The notes beneath the pieces were generated by a model. That model was not told the origin of the DNA, searched no databases, and saw only the letters and a program-made list of their open reading frames with translations. Below, one piece after another: positions 9,633-18,798 of a stretch of DNA of 64,000 bases. Source of the stretch: Staphylococcus petrasii (lineage in GTDB: Bacteria > Bacillota > Bacilli > Staphylococcales > Staphylococcaceae); NCBI RefSeq assembly GCF_002902565.1, contig NZ_PPRC01000013.1:1-64000 (forward strand), in the 5' to 3' direction. How positions within the stretch are numbered: position 1 is the stretch's first letter; every line of letters begins with the position of its first letter. The translations under genes and the position numbers were made by a program.

Positions 9633-10247
9633 TTAACGCGTACGTTTTCTGTTTTTAATGAAGATAACATATAGTAAGTACAAGATGGCTAAGAAGATAA
9701 TGACATACATGATGTAAGAATAAGTGTGTAATCCAGCCATTAATGCGTCAAAGCTGTCACTTAGTAAACGGCCTAATAAAATAAGCGCAAAGTTCCAAAT
9801 CGTTGTACCTAATAATGATAAGACTGTAAATGTAACTACATTCATTTTATTGATACCGGCAGGAATGGTAATCAATACACGTAAAACTGGGATGAAGCGG
9901 CATAATAACACAGCCCAAGCACCATAGCGTTTAAACCAATCGTTGGCGCGCTTGACGTCTTTACCTTTCAACTTGAACCATTTCCCGTGCTTATCAACAA
10001 AGCGATAAATGCTTTCTTCTCTGATTAAACGACAAATATAATACAAAATTAATAAGCCAATTAATGAGGCTATCGTTGAAATAAGGAATAGAAGCGGGAT
10101 AGATAAGCCAGATTTAACTGACATTAATCCAGCAAACGTTAAAATAATTTCAGAAGGGACAACAGGCAACACATTCTCTAACAAGATAAGAATAAATATG
10201 GCTGCGTAGCCCCATTTACTTATAAAGTCGGTAATTAATTGTTCCAT
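9633..10247 (-). CDS. DedA-family (VTT domain) membrane protein
   Basis: A 204-residue integral membrane protein. The family signature is visible as PVVPSEIILTFAG near residue 30 and the central CRFIPVLRVLITIPAGINKM segment, which forms the re-entrant loop with conserved Arg and Gly. DedA proteins act in the membrane as lipid or undecaprenyl-phosphate flippases and help maintain membrane potential. Which lipid this one handles cannot be said. The nearest ribosome site (AAAGGAG) is 13 bases from the ATG, rather far. It is not in an operon: terminators lie on both sides. Confidence 0.88.
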   Translation of the reverse strand: MEQLITDFISKWGYAAIFILILLENVLPVVPSEIILTFAGLMSVKSGLSIPLLFLISTIASLIGLLILYYICRLIREESIYRFVDKHGKWFKLKGKDVKRANDWFKRYGAWAVLLCRFIPVLRVLITIPAGINKMNVVTFTVLSLLGTTIWNFALILLGRLLSDSFDALMAGLHTYSYIMYVIIFLAILYLLYVIFIKNRKRTR

Positions 10248-10291
10248 TTATAATAAAGAACTCCTTTGATTTTAAGCATTAAACTATAATA

Positions 10292-10335
10292 AAAAATTCA
10301 TAGTAAATTCATTATAATAAAATTTACTATGAATT
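10292..10335 (-). terminator. Terminator of the thiamine operon
   Basis: AATTCATAGTAAATT and AATTTACTATGAATT are perfect 15-base arms around an 11-base loop, with a T run on the minus strand, just past the thiF stop codon. Confidence 0.75.
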
Positions 10336-10358
10336 GCTTGTATAAACCTAAAAGGTCA

Positions 10359-11357
10359 TTATTTTAGAGCTTTTAAGTAGCGATGATACAGTTGATTTGC
10401 TTCTTCATCATCTTCGATACCATAGACATTCATGCGTCCATCTCTAAACAAGGTAATTTCATAATCTTTATCTTGAATGAGTTTCGCAAATGAAGTCGAT
10501 TTCACCATATCACCTGGGAAATGTTCCGCATGTTCGAAGACAGCGGGTTGGTATCTAAAGAGATACGTTTTACCACACAGACTTTCAATGTGTTGTTGTT
10601 GCTTCGTTTCTAATAATTCGTAATGTTGTTGTTCACAAACCTCACAGGCGCTGTCTTTCAAGATATCGACATTCATGGCTTTGAAGTTAATGTCGAACGC
10701 TTCAATCGTAAGTAATTTTTTGGAAAAGCCTTTTCCAGATAAATAACGAATGGCTTCGGATACTTCATAACTTGCCACTTGGGTAATGACAGGAGGTAAG
10801 ACGCCATTAATGGCACAACTTTCGCCAGTAGAAGGCATACGTTTTAATAAACATTTTAAGCAAGGGCCCTCATAGTCGATGCCATAGACAGAACCTTTAC
10901 TACCAACTGCAGCGCCATACACCCATGGAATATGGTGTTTATGACATACTTCATTAATAAGGTAGCGAATTTTAAAATGGTCCATACCGTCAATGACAAT
11001 GTCAGGATCCACATTATTCAGAATATCCTCTATATTAGTAGAATCAATTTCTTGATAAAATGCTTGAACCTCAACATTGGAATTAATATGCGCCAATTTT
11101 TCTTTAACGGCGTGTACTTTAGGCACCATGTTTGAGGCGTCATCTTCTGTGTACAATGCTTGGCGATGTAGATTGGATTCTTCCACAATATCCATATCAA
11201 CAATGGCCAAGTGATGGGCACCCATGCGGGCTAATAGCTCTGCCACATGGCTGCCTAATGCACCGGCACCAAGTATTAAAATCTTTGCATTCGATAGGGC
11301 GTGTTGCCCATTTTTACCAAAAGCATGAAAACGCATTTGACGATTGTAGCGTTGCAT
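10359..11357 (-). CDS. thiF: ThiF/MoeB/HesA-type adenylyltransferase
   Basis: A 332-residue E1-like enzyme that adenylates the C-terminal glycine of ThiS so it can accept sulfur for the thiazole ring of thiamine. The ATP-binding GAGALGS is at residues 30-36, and two cysteine pairs (CLKC and CEVC) form the structural zinc site. The length matches Bacillus ThiF. Its ATG overlaps the thiG stop by one base (TAATG), showing translational coupling. Last gene of the TPP-controlled operon, with a terminator straight after it. Confidence 0.93.
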   Translation of the reverse strand: MQRYNRQMRFHAFGKNGQHALSNAKILILGAGALGSHVAELLARMGAHHLAIVDMDIVEESNLHRQALYTEDDASNMVPKVHAVKEKLAHINSNVEVQAFYQEIDSTNIEDILNNVDPDIVIDGMDHFKIRYLINEVCHKHHIPWVYGAAVGSKGSVYGIDYEGPCLKCLLKRMPSTGESCAINGVLPPVITQVASYEVSEAIRYLSGKGFSKKLLTIEAFDINFKAMNVDILKDSACEVCEQQHYELLETKQQQHIESLCGKTYLFRYQPAVFEHAEHFPGDMVKSTSFAKLIQDKDYEITLFRDGRMNVYGIEDDEEANQLYHRYLKALK

Positions 11358-12124
11358 TATAAGAATCCTAATCCTTCAGTTGGGCTTGATGCTTGTGCAG
11401 TATATTTCACTGGAATTCGGCCAGCTTCATAAGATAAACGACCAGCTTCAATACCTAATTTCATCGCTTCTGCCATCTTAACAGGGTCTTTCGCACCTGA
11501 AACTGCTGTGTTTAATAAGATTCCGTCAGCACCTAATTCCATTGCGTGACAAGCATCTTTAGCTGAGCCAATACCAGCATCCACGATAACTGGAACGTTA
11601 GCATTTTTAATGATATAGCTAAGGTTTAATTGGTTGTTAATACCGCGGCCTGTACCGATTGGAGAAGCAAGTGGCATAACGGCATGTACACCTAATTCTT
11701 CTAAACGTTTTGCTAAAACTACGTCATTAGAAATGTAAGGACATACGATATAGCCTCTCTCTAACAACACTTTACAAGCTTCGTATGTTTCAAAAGGATC
11801 AGGTAATAATGTTTCGTCATCACCGATAACTTCTACTTTAATCATGTCACATACGCCGGCATGTTTCGCGATTTCTGCGATACGAATAGCTTCTTCAGCT
11901 GTTTTAGCACCAGCAGTATTTGGGAATGTGATGAAATCTTTTAAATTAATATTCGCAAGTGGGTTAGGTAAGTTTTTATCATATAAGTTCATACGTCTTA
12001 CTGCGAATGTAAGCACATTTGTTTCTGACGCTTTAATCGCTTGCGTTTGGATGTCCTCATTTTCAAATTTACCAGTACCTAATAATAAACGAGATTGTAA
12101 TTCTAATGATCCGATTTTAAACAT
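11357..12124 (-). CDS. thiG: Thiazole synthase
   Basis: About 255 residues, a TIM-barrel enzyme that condenses deoxyxylulose phosphate, dehydroglycine and ThiS-thiocarboxylate into thiazole phosphate. The active-site lysine is Lys96 in MIKVEV, and the signature [13 protein letters not shown] is at residues 68-80. An upstream in-frame ATG at 12142 is rejected: the start at 12124 gives the family N terminus (MFKIGSLEL) and has GGAGGCGG before it. That ribosome site is formed by the three terminal glycine codons of thiS, so the two genes are coupled. Confidence 0.95.
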   Translation of the reverse strand: MFKIGSLELQSRLLLGTGKFENEDIQTQAIKASETNVLTFAVRRMNLYDKNLPNPLANINLKDFITFPNTAGAKTAEEAIRIAEIAKHAGVCDMIKVEVIGDDETLLPDPFETYEACKVLLERGYIVCPYISNDVVLAKRLEELGVHAVMPLASPIGTGRGINNQLNLSYIIKNANVPVIVDAGIGSAKDACHAMELGADGILLNTAVSGAKDPVKMAEAMKLGIEAGRLSYEAGRIPVKYTAQASSPTEGLGFL

Positions 12125-12125
12125 T

Positions 12126-12326
12126 TTATCCGCCTCCAACAAATTCTAATAATTCTAATTGATCATCTTCACGTACAGTGTGATTATCATATTCTTCTTG
12201 TTTAATTAATGTTTTATTATGCTCGACAATGACACGTTCAGGGTCTAATTCAAGTGAGTGAAGCACTTGAGTAATCGACTGTTCTGCGTCGAATGTGAAC
12301 GCATCACCATTAATGATACACTTCAT
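12126..12326 (-). CDS. thiS: Sulfur carrier protein ThiS
   Basis: A 66-residue ubiquitin-fold carrier whose C terminus, here EFVGGG, is the Gly-Gly tail that is adenylated by ThiF and thiocarboxylated. The start at 12326 (MKCIING) is chosen over one seven codons upstream because AAGGAGG lies just before it and the family begins there. It overlaps the end of thiO by 17 bases and ends one base before thiG. The tail reads GGG rather than the usual GG followed directly by the stop, a small oddity. Confidence 0.93.
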   Translation of the reverse strand: MKCIINGDAFTFDAEQSITQVLHSLELDPERVIVEHNKTLIKQEEYDNHTVREDDQLELLEFVGGG

Positions 12327-13425
12327 TATTTGACCTCCTTGAAACATTAAATGACTCGTAATTGCGTGGTTTAACGCCAGTGAATAGCCAGTTTGCGATA
12401 TCTCGGCCTATGACAGGTGAAAGTAAAATACCGTTACGGTAATGACCAGAAATGACGTATAAACCATCGTCTATGCGGTCCATGATAGGCAATTCGCCAT
12501 CCGTATAAGGACGCACGCCAGACCATTGTTTAATAACCTTACCTTGGGCTAATTCGGGAATACGTTCATTCGCATATTGATGCAACCATGAAACGCCTTG
12601 GTCGGTATTGCCGACAGAGTAATTGTCGAACTCACTTGTTGCACCGATAAGGAAACGATTTGGCTGTTTCGGCACGATATAGCAACCATTCGTCATAAAG
12701 ACCGTTTCTTTTAAATCTAAGTCGTCATGTTCAACTAACAATACTTCACCTTTAACACCAACTACCTCGCGTGGAAGTTGGTAGTGTTCTAATAATTTAG
12801 AACTCCAAGCACCGCAAGCCACAATCACTTTCTTAGCATGTAATTGACCATTTGATGTAGATACCTCGTAATAGCCGTTTTGGTGTTCAATACTGAGCAC
12901 TTCAGTTTGGTAATAACGATGTATATTGCGTTGTTGTAGTGATTTAAAGAGTGCTTTCGTATAATGATTGGCATTGATTTGCCCATCATTTGGAATATAG
13001 ATGGCCATTTCACTTGATGTAACATGACCATGTGTTAAATCAATTAAATCCTCATCAGATAATTCCACTACACTTGGGTCCATGGAACTTAAGAATTCGT
13101 ATTGTTGTCTTAAACTTTCAATATCCTTAGGGCGATTTGCCACTTTAATTAATCCCGATGATTGATATTGAATATCGATTCCTGTTTCATTTTCCAATGC
13201 TTCGCACAGTTCTGGGAAAAGTGAGCGCGATTCGAGCGCGAGTCTAAATAAATCCGTATCTTCAGTAAATTCATTTTGTGCACCTAGCATACCGCCTGCT
13301 TTATAAGAAGCATGTTTACCAGGAACATCTCTGTCGACAATAGCGACATCCATTTGTGATTGACTTAAATGTCGTGCAATAGACATACCAATCACACCTG
13401 AGCCAATAATAAGAACATCATGCAT
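12310..13425 (-). CDS. thiO: Glycine oxidase
   Basis: A 371-residue FAD enzyme of the DAO family that oxidises glycine to iminoacetate for thiazole formation, the aerobic alternative to ThiH. The FAD dinucleotide motif GSGVIGMSIA is at residues 8-17, and a C-terminal DGLYVISGHYRNGILLSP segment carries the conserved GHYRNGI. It overlaps tenI by eight bases (ATGCATGA) and thiS by 17, so the operon is tightly packed. Use of ThiO fits an oxygen-using staphylococcus. The order tenI-thiO-thiS-thiG-thiF matches B. subtilis. Confidence 0.94.
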   Translation of the reverse strand: MHDVLIIGSGVIGMSIARHLSQSQMDVAIVDRDVPGKHASYKAGGMLGAQNEFTEDTDLFRLALESRSLFPELCEALENETGIDIQYQSSGLIKVANRPKDIESLRQQYEFLSSMDPSVVELSDEDLIDLTHGHVTSSEMAIYIPNDGQINANHYTKALFKSLQQRNIHRYYQTEVLSIEHQNGYYEVSTSNGQLHAKKVIVACGAWSSKLLEHYQLPREVVGVKGEVLLVEHDDLDLKETVFMTNGCYIVPKQPNRFLIGATSEFDNYSVGNTDQGVSWLHQYANERIPELAQGKVIKQWSGVRPYTDGELPIMDRIDDGLYVISGHYRNGILLSPVIGRDIANWLFTGVKPRNYESFNVSRRSNNEVYH

Positions 13426-14011
13426 CTTTCAACCACTCCTTTCGTAACTGTTCGATTTGTTGTAAAGATGCGTTCATAAAGAAAGAAATTGCACATATAC
13501 CAGCAAACCCTTTAGGTAATTGGTGAATCGTTTCTTTCGTGATGCCACCAATAGCATAAATAGGTATTGGCAAACGCAAAACGTCATTGACCTCGTCTTG
13601 TGAACGTGGTTGTTGATTGGGTTTAGACGGCGTTTTGAAAATGTGGCCATAAAACACATAATCAAGACCATGTTCATAAGCTTGTTCCACAGATTGCTTG
13701 GAATGGGTCGACATACTGACTTCGACATTTGGATGTAGTTGTTTATAGTCGAAAGCAGCTGTATCCATCTCACGACAATGTAAGCGCGAAAGACTTAATG
13801 ATTCCAGTAACTCTGTGTCACTGTGAATGATTACTTTCTCTTTTGGAAAGCCGGCATCTAAAAGTCGAGTGATGAAGTGAAATAACGCTTCACGTGACAT
13901 AGGGGTACGAAAGAGTAGCCCGTCTATGCCTTTAGCTATAGCTAAGAAATGCTTTGAATCTTCGTCTGTTAAATCTTTGTAAGTCGTTATTGCAATAAAT
14001 ATATGCCTCAC
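13418..14011 (-). CDS. tenI: TenI-like thiazole tautomerase (thiamine phosphate synthase fold)
   Basis: A 197-residue TIM-barrel protein of the ThiE/TenI superfamily. Features include DYVFYGHIFKTPSKP (conserved GPIF-TxSK motif) and YAIGGITKE near the C terminus. The operon position matches Bacillus tenI, so aromatisation of the thiazole carboxylate is more likely than ThiE activity. The start is uncertain: GTG at 14011 has AAGGGG abutting it with no spacing, and no better ATG follows nearby. A terminator and a TPP riboswitch lie directly upstream. No tenA or thiD is attached here. Confidence 0.82.
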   Translation of the reverse strand: MRHIFIAITTYKDLTDEDSKHFLAIAKGIDGLLFRTPMSREALFHFITRLLDAGFPKEKVIIHSDTELLESLSLSRLHCREMDTAAFDYKQLHPNVEVSMSTHSKQSVEQAYEHGLDYVFYGHIFKTPSKPNQQPRSQDEVNDVLRLPIPIYAIGGITKETIHQLPKGFAGICAISFFMNASLQQIEQLRKEWLKDA

Positions 14012-14021
14012 CCCTTGAACA

Positions 14022-14060
14022 ATAAAAAAACGCTATCACCCTCGTAGGGAAATAGCGTTT
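14022..14060 (-). terminator. Riboswitch-controlled terminator of the thi operon
   Basis: On the minus strand AACGCTAT and ATAGCGTT flank an inner CCCT-ACG-AGGG stem and are followed by seven T. CCTACG in its loop arm is complementary to CGTAGG at the 3' end of the TPP aptamer, so alternative pairing could serve as the antiterminator. Confidence 0.85.
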
Positions 14061-14085
14061 AGCTCAACTTTATGATATCCTTTGC

Positions 14086-14180
14086 GCCACTTTCCTACGC
14101 CAGTACAAACTGGATCAGGTTCCAGGAATTATAAAGTCCGTTCTTTACTCTCAGCCTTAAACAAAGGCACTTCCAGTGGA
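14086..14180 (-). ncRNA. TPP riboswitch (THI element)
   Basis: Read on the minus strand, the conserved aptamer blocks appear in order: GGCTGAGA, then CCTGATCCAG, then CTGGCGTAGGAAAG, with closing stem CCACT/AGTGG at 14175-14179 and 14087-14091. This is the thiamine pyrophosphate riboswitch. With the terminator 26 bases downstream it should switch off the tenI-thiO-thiS-thiG-thiF operon when TPP is abundant. Confidence 0.95.
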
Positions 14181-14357
14181 TGATGAATCATTATTCATTT
14201 ATAAAATATTTAATAGCGTTTCAGTTCAATTTCATTTTACAGCTTTTCCGAATAGAGTTCAAATCTTAATCCAAACTAAATATCGCACGACCTTTTTCAG
14301 AGAATAAAAGAATAATACAAACAAGCACAATTTAATAAAAAAGTATTAAAAATATAT

Positions 14358-14371
14358 TGTAAACGTTTACA
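14358..14371 (+). promoter_or_regulatory. cre-type (CcpA) palindrome
   Basis: TGTAAACGTTTACA is a perfect 14-bp palindrome of the catabolite-responsive type. It lies 148 bases before the MFS carrier start, where CcpA-HPr-Ser-P could repress it in glucose. Confidence 0.7.
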
Positions 14372-14399
14372 CAAAGTGATATTATATTTAAAAATAAGT

Positions 14400-14475
14400 A
14401 ATCAATATTGAAATGACAGGGATGAAAGGCGGTCGAAAAACCGAAGAAAACTGCGTAATCATTTAGTACGGCAAC
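14400..14475 (+). other. Possible structured leader upstream of the MFS carrier
   Basis: AAATGA and TCATTT enclose CAG...CTG and an inner CGGT-CGAAAA-ACCG hairpin, suggesting a folded 5' leader between the cre box and the MFS gene. It matches no riboswitch class that I recognise. The remaining bases from 14180 to 14520 show nothing else. Confidence 0.3.
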
Positions 14476-14519
14476 ACTTATTTAGAATCAACAAATATAA
14501 ATGAAAGTAGGACAGGAAC

Positions 14520-15800
14520 ATGGGTCAAGGACAAAGAAAGAGTAATGTGCGTTGGATGTTCGCACTATTGTTTTTTATTATAGGAGTTATCGCATATATG
14601 GATAGATCGAATATCTCATATATTGCACCACAAATGATGAAAGATTTACATATGGACAAGCAACAGTTTGGTCTGTTAGCTTCATTCTTCTCACTAGGTT
14701 ATGCGTTAATGCAAGTACCTTCAGGGATGTTAGCAGAGAAGTTTGGTCCACGTAAGATGATCACAGTCGCATTAGTATGGTGGAGTGCTTTTACAATCTT
14801 TACAGGAATGATTAAACATCACGGTTTATTATTCTTAGTACGTTTCTTATTTGGTATTGGGGAAGCGCCAATGTATCCATCTAATGCTGTATTTAACTCA
14901 ACTTGGTTCTCTAAAGATGAGAAGGGAAGGGCATCAAGTGCATTACTTGCAGGTTCATATTTCGGACCAGTATTAGCGCCAATTATTACTATCGCCATTG
15001 TAAATGCGTTTAACTGGCAAGCAGTATTCTATATCTTCGGGGCAGTAGGTATCTTAATCGCGATTCTATGGGGAATTATCGCGAAAGACTTACCAGAACA
15101 TCATCGTATGGTCAACGAAGCGGAAAAAAGATATATTGTGGAGAACCGTGATTTAGTTCAAACAAGTAAATCACTGCCACCTTGGAATCAATTCTTCCGT
15201 CGCTTTAGTTTCTATGCGATTGCAGGACAATACTTTGTAGTTCAATTTATCATTGCTTTATTCTTAATTTGGTTACCAACATATTTAACTGAACAATATC
15301 ACGTAGAATTTAAACACATGACAATCAGTTCATTACCATGGTTTATCATGTTTATCTTAATTCTATCTGCAGGTGCCATTTCAGATAAAATCTTACATAG
15401 TGGTCAATCACGCTTTGTCGCTAGAGGTGTTATCGCCATTGTTGGCTTTATCGTATTTGCGGTATCTATCTTCTTCGCAGTACACACTGAGAGCTTATAC
15501 ATCACTATCTTCTGGTTATCACTTGGTTTAGGTGGTATGGGTATCTCAATGGGTATGAGCTGGGCAGCAGCGAATGACATCGGACGTAACTTCGCCGGTA
15601 CCGTTTCAGGTTGGATGAACTTATGGGGTAACCTTGGTGCCTTAGTTAGTCCATTCTTAGCAGGTGCATTAGTAACTTCATTAGGTTGGTCAATGACATT
15701 CCAACTACTAATCGTACCAGCAGTCATTGCAGTGATTTTATGGTTCTTTGTTTCACCAGACAAACCGCTTATTCAAGATGAACGCAAAGAATTAAAATAA
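14520..15800 (+). CDS. MFS sugar-acid/organic anion transporter (ACS family)
   Basis: A 426-residue, 12-segment major facilitator. The N terminus MDRSNISYIAPQM and the loop GMLAEKFGPRKMI fit the anion:cation symporter family (GudP, ExuT, DgoT-like), and the staphylococcal counterpart is usually called a glucarate transporter. The substrate (hexuronate or aldarate) is inference. A cre palindrome upstream fits a secondary carbon source under glucose repression. The monooxygenase gene starts 88 bases downstream with no terminator between, so the two are probably cotranscribed. AGGACAGGAAC precedes the ATG. Confidence 0.85.
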   Translation: MGQGQRKSNVRWMFALLFFIIGVIAYMDRSNISYIAPQMMKDLHMDKQQFGLLASFFSLGYALMQVPSGMLAEKFGPRKMITVALVWWSAFTIFTGMIKHHGLLFLVRFLFGIGEAPMYPSNAVFNSTWFSKDEKGRASSALLAGSYFGPVLAPIITIAIVNAFNWQAVFYIFGAVGILIAILWGIIAKDLPEHHRMVNEAEKRYIVENRDLVQTSKSLPPWNQFFRRFSFYAIAGQYFVVQFIIALFLIWLPTYLTEQYHVEFKHMTISSLPWFIMFILILSAGAISDKILHSGQSRFVARGVIAIVGFIVFAVSIFFAVHTESLYITIFWLSLGLGGMGISMGMSWAAANDIGRNFAGTVSGWMNLWGNLGALVSPFLAGALVTSLGWSMTFQLLIVPAVIAVILWFFVSPDKPLIQDERKELK

Positions 15801-15887
15801 TCATGTTCATTTTCAAAAGCAAATAATTATTTAATACTGAAGTAGATGTGATACAACTAAAGCAACAACAATATTGAAGGTGATTAA

Positions 15888-16172
15888 ATGATTATTATCA
15901 ATGCCAAACTTAAAGTAAAGGAAGAAAACCGTGATGAATACTTAGAACTAATGCGTAAACTCGTTGAAAGTTCTAGTCAAGAACCGGGTAATACGTTCTA
16001 TCATCACTATGAAGATGTGAAAGAACGCAACACGTTCGTCGTGGTTGAGAATTATAAAGATGAAGAAGCAGTACAAGCGCACAACCATTCAGACCACTTC
16101 AGAGCATTCAGTGAAAATGTTGGCAAATACATTTCAGAAGAACCTGTTATCGACGTAGCAGAAACAAAATAA
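15888..16172 (+). CDS. Antibiotic biosynthesis monooxygenase (ABM/YgiN-like) domain protein
   Basis: A 94-residue single-domain ferredoxin-like protein of the dimeric alpha/beta-barrel superfamily. The core KVKEENRDEYLELMRKLVESSSQEPGNTFYHHYED, with later HNHSDHFRAF, is typical of putative quinol monooxygenases. Such proteins act on aromatic or quinone compounds without added cofactor, though many have no proven reaction. GAAGGTG lies before the ATG. It follows the MFS carrier gene and ends in a strong terminator, so it is the last gene of that unit. Confidence 0.87.
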   Translation: MIIINAKLKVKEENRDEYLELMRKLVESSSQEPGNTFYHHYEDVKERNTFVVVENYKDEEAVQAHNHSDHFRAFSENVGKYISEEPVIDVAETK

Positions 16173-16181
16173 TATAACTTT

Positions 16182-16223
16182 AGACCTTGGCTAGTGATCT
16201 TCACTAGCCAAGGTCTTTCTTTT
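16182..16223 (+). terminator. Terminator after the ABM gene
   Basis: AGACCTTGGCTAGTGA and TCACTAGCCAAGGTCT are perfect 16-base arms around a three-base loop, followed by TTTCTTTTT. Confidence 0.92.
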
Positions 16224-16300
16224 TATAATCATGCTACCGATGAGCAAACTTAAAAAGTGTTATCATAGATATGTATGCTTTATAGAAAGGAAAGATAATA

Positions 16301-18232
16301 TTGGGAAATGTATTTCAGTCTCTTATACAATTCGATAAAGCCAAAATTGACTTTATGAAAGGGATTCGCCAAGGCTTATTAATGATTATCCCAGCATTAA
16401 TTGGTTATTTTCTTGGCAATTTTAGTTTCGGCTTACTTGTATCAACAGGGGCATTAGCACATATATACGTCTTTCAAGGACCACCCCGTTCTCAACTTAG
16501 AATGGTTATTTTATGTTCTATTTCATTTGCGATTTGTATGATGCTCGGTACCTTAACCGTAGCACAACCACTTCTTTATGGTTTCTTATTACTTGTTGTC
16601 ACAGTGGTACCATTTTATATCTTTAGTGCCTTGAAGATTGCTGGACCATCTTCTACATTCTTCTTAGTCACATTTTGTTTACCTAGTAACTTACCTGTAG
16701 CGCCTGAACAAGCGTTATATCGTGGGTTTGCTATTTTAATCGGTGGTGCATTAGCGACACTTGTTGTGATTATTATGATCTTCTTCCGTAAACAACGCGT
16801 TGAAGACCGCGCAATTACAGCTGACTTCACAATGATTAACAAACTAATGCAAAATTATAATGATCCAGAGAAATTCAAAGAAATCTCACAATCAGCCGTG
16901 ACACAATTCAAAACATCAGATGAACTATTAATCACAGCTACTGCTGGCGCTAAAACGAAACTTAACCAACGTTTCCAACGCTTACTGTTACTACATACGT
17001 CAGCACAAGGGATTTACTCTGAATTACTAGAACTGCATGAGAAAGATATCCGTCCACTTCCAAAAGAACTTATTGAAATGATGGAAGTGACTACGCGTAA
17101 TGCATATCGTCGTAGTAACCAACGAGAAAGTTGGACGAAAGAAGTTCATGTTAACGAAGATTTTGATAATCTCATGCAACATATTTTAAAAATTGATGAA
17201 ATCGCAAACTTAGATTCTCATCGTATAGAACACGAAGCTCAAGTGAGAAAGCCACTTTACAGCCAACGTATTCTACACAACTTAACATTAGATTCTATCG
17301 TCTTCCGTAACACACTGATTTATATCATTATTATGGCCGTTGCGATATTTATTTCATTAGCCTTTGATATTCAAAAATCATATTGGATTCCATTAACGGC
17401 TCATACCGTGATGTTAGGAATGACGACACGACGCATGCTAGACAGAGCTATGGCACGTGGGCTAGGTACAATTATCGGCACATTAGTCTTATCAGTAATC
17501 TTATATTTCCATCCACACCTCGTAGTAGCCGTTATTATAATGGGACTTGCTGCTATGATGACAGAAGCTTTCGTTGGTTCAAACTACGCATTTGCCGTTA
17601 TTTTCATCACAATACAAGTTATCTTGCTTAACGGTTTGGCATCACAGAATCTATCAATTTCGATTGCATACACACGTATCTTTGACGTATTAATTGGTAT
17701 TGCGATTGCAGTGGTCGGTATCTTAATCCTTAACCGCCAAACGTCTTCAGCTATCCTACCACGTACAATTGCTGAAGTAGTACGTAAAGAAGCGGCTATC
17801 TTCCATTATTTATTCTCTGAAAATGGATACCAAGATACGGAACGCGAAAAACACGAAAGTCTAACATTATCAGTAAAAATGAGCAACATGACTCAAATTT
17901 ATAATTCAGCAAATGGAGAACTCTTCTCTAATAAAGAAGCATTACGCTACTACTATCCAACCATCTTCGCATTAGAAGAAATTAACTTCATGTTAATGAG
18001 AGCGATGCAAGATAAACATCGTCAACGCATTTCTGATGCACAAATGGGAGAATTCCTAACAACATTTGAAAACGTAGCTAAACACTTTGAACTACAAGGT
18101 AGTTTAGACATTAAACATCTGAATGACTTACCTCAATATAACTACATCAAATCAGCCATGATGAAATTACAAGCGAACTGTGTCGCTGCACGTAAAAACG
18201 TTGATGAACTACAAGAACATGCACCAGCTTAA
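16301..18232 (+). CDS. FUSC-family (aromatic acid exporter-like) membrane protein
   Basis: A 643-residue protein with two membrane blocks (about residues 20-170 and 345-480) alternating with cytoplasmic helical regions, the architecture of the FUSC/AaeB/YccS exporter group. The second block begins TLIYIIIMAVAIFISLAF and continues through SYWIPLTAHTVML, the FUSC_2 signature. The first codon is TTG at 16301, with GAAAGGAAAG upstream and no ATG in suitable frame nearby. The transported compound is unknown. It stands alone between a terminator and the DUF2188 gene. Confidence 0.82.
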   Translation: MGNVFQSLIQFDKAKIDFMKGIRQGLLMIIPALIGYFLGNFSFGLLVSTGALAHIYVFQGPPRSQLRMVILCSISFAICMMLGTLTVAQPLLYGFLLLVVTVVPFYIFSALKIAGPSSTFFLVTFCLPSNLPVAPEQALYRGFAILIGGALATLVVIIMIFFRKQRVEDRAITADFTMINKLMQNYNDPEKFKEISQSAVTQFKTSDELLITATAGAKTKLNQRFQRLLLLHTSAQGIYSELLELHEKDIRPLPKELIEMMEVTTRNAYRRSNQRESWTKEVHVNEDFDNLMQHILKIDEIANLDSHRIEHEAQVRKPLYSQRILHNLTLDSIVFRNTLIYIIIMAVAIFISLAFDIQKSYWIPLTAHTVMLGMTTRRMLDRAMARGLGTIIGTLVLSVILYFHPHLVVAVIIMGLAAMMTEAFVGSNYAFAVIFITIQVILLNGLASQNLSISIAYTRIFDVLIGIAIAVVGILILNRQTSSAILPRTIAEVVRKEAAIFHYLFSENGYQDTEREKHESLTLSVKMSNMTQIYNSANGELFSNKEALRYYYPTIFALEEINFMLMRAMQDKHRQRISDAQMGEFLTTFENVAKHFELQGSLDIKHLNDLPQYNYIKSAMMKLQANCVAARKNVDELQEHAPA

Positions 18233-18333
18233 AAGATGATTTGAAGTTTCTCTCCAGACTTAAGGGTTTCATTTTCAAAAAGAGTGGTAAAGCTTACTAA
18301 ATGAACGAATAACAATTATAGGAGCGTGACACT

Positions 18334-18747
18334 ATGCCTTGGACAATGGACGATTACCCAAATACTTGGAAGAACATGGACGAATTAGAACGTAAAAAAG
18401 CGATTGATATTGGTAACGCAATGTTAAAAGACGGTTATAAAGAAGGCGACTTAATTCCGATTGCGACAAAACAAGCTGAAGAGTGGTACAAAAATGCTAG
18501 TAAAGATGAACTTGATGAGTTGAAAAACAAGCATATTACACAACATCAAAAAGATGACTCAGCCAATCCGGAATTAAACGAAGAAAACGTGCATGTGTAT
18601 TATGAGGATGACGAATGGAAAGTGAAAACAGAAGGCGCAAAACAAGCGTCTGACTCATTCGATAATAAAGAAGATGCGAAAAAACGTGCACAAGAAATCG
18701 CCGACAACCGCAACACTAAAGTCATCGAACACAAAAAAGATGAATAA
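18334..18747 (+). CDS. DUF2188 (YdaT-like) domain protein
   Basis: A 137-residue, highly charged soluble protein in two parts. Residues 1-70 (PWTMDDYPNTWKNMDE...) are a helical region resembling small stress-associated proteins. Residues 87-137 are a DUF2188 domain, seen in HVYYEDDEWKVKTEGAKQASDSFDNKEDA and the closing TKVIEHKKD. Relatives such as Bacillus YdaT belong to the general stress response, so a stress role is plausible, but no convincing sigma-B promoter was found. AGGAGCG precedes the ATG and a terminator follows. Confidence 0.75.
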   Translation: MPWTMDDYPNTWKNMDELERKKAIDIGNAMLKDGYKEGDLIPIATKQAEEWYKNASKDELDELKNKHITQHQKDDSANPELNEENVHVYYEDDEWKVKTEGAKQASDSFDNKEDAKKRAQEIADNRNTKVIEHKKDE

Positions 18748-18760
18748 TATTTAACTCACA

Positions 18761-18798
18761 AATCCCAAACAAGCCAAACCACTTGTTTGGGATTTTTT
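18761..18798 (+). terminator. Terminator of the DUF2188 gene
   Basis: AATCCCAAACAAG pairs with CTTGTTTGGGATT and is followed by TTTTTT. Confidence 0.92.

Noticed and set aside
18241-18333. Sigma-B promoter before the DUF2188 gene
   Set aside because: GTTT is followed by a spacer of wrong length and no GGGTAT, so the match is too weak.
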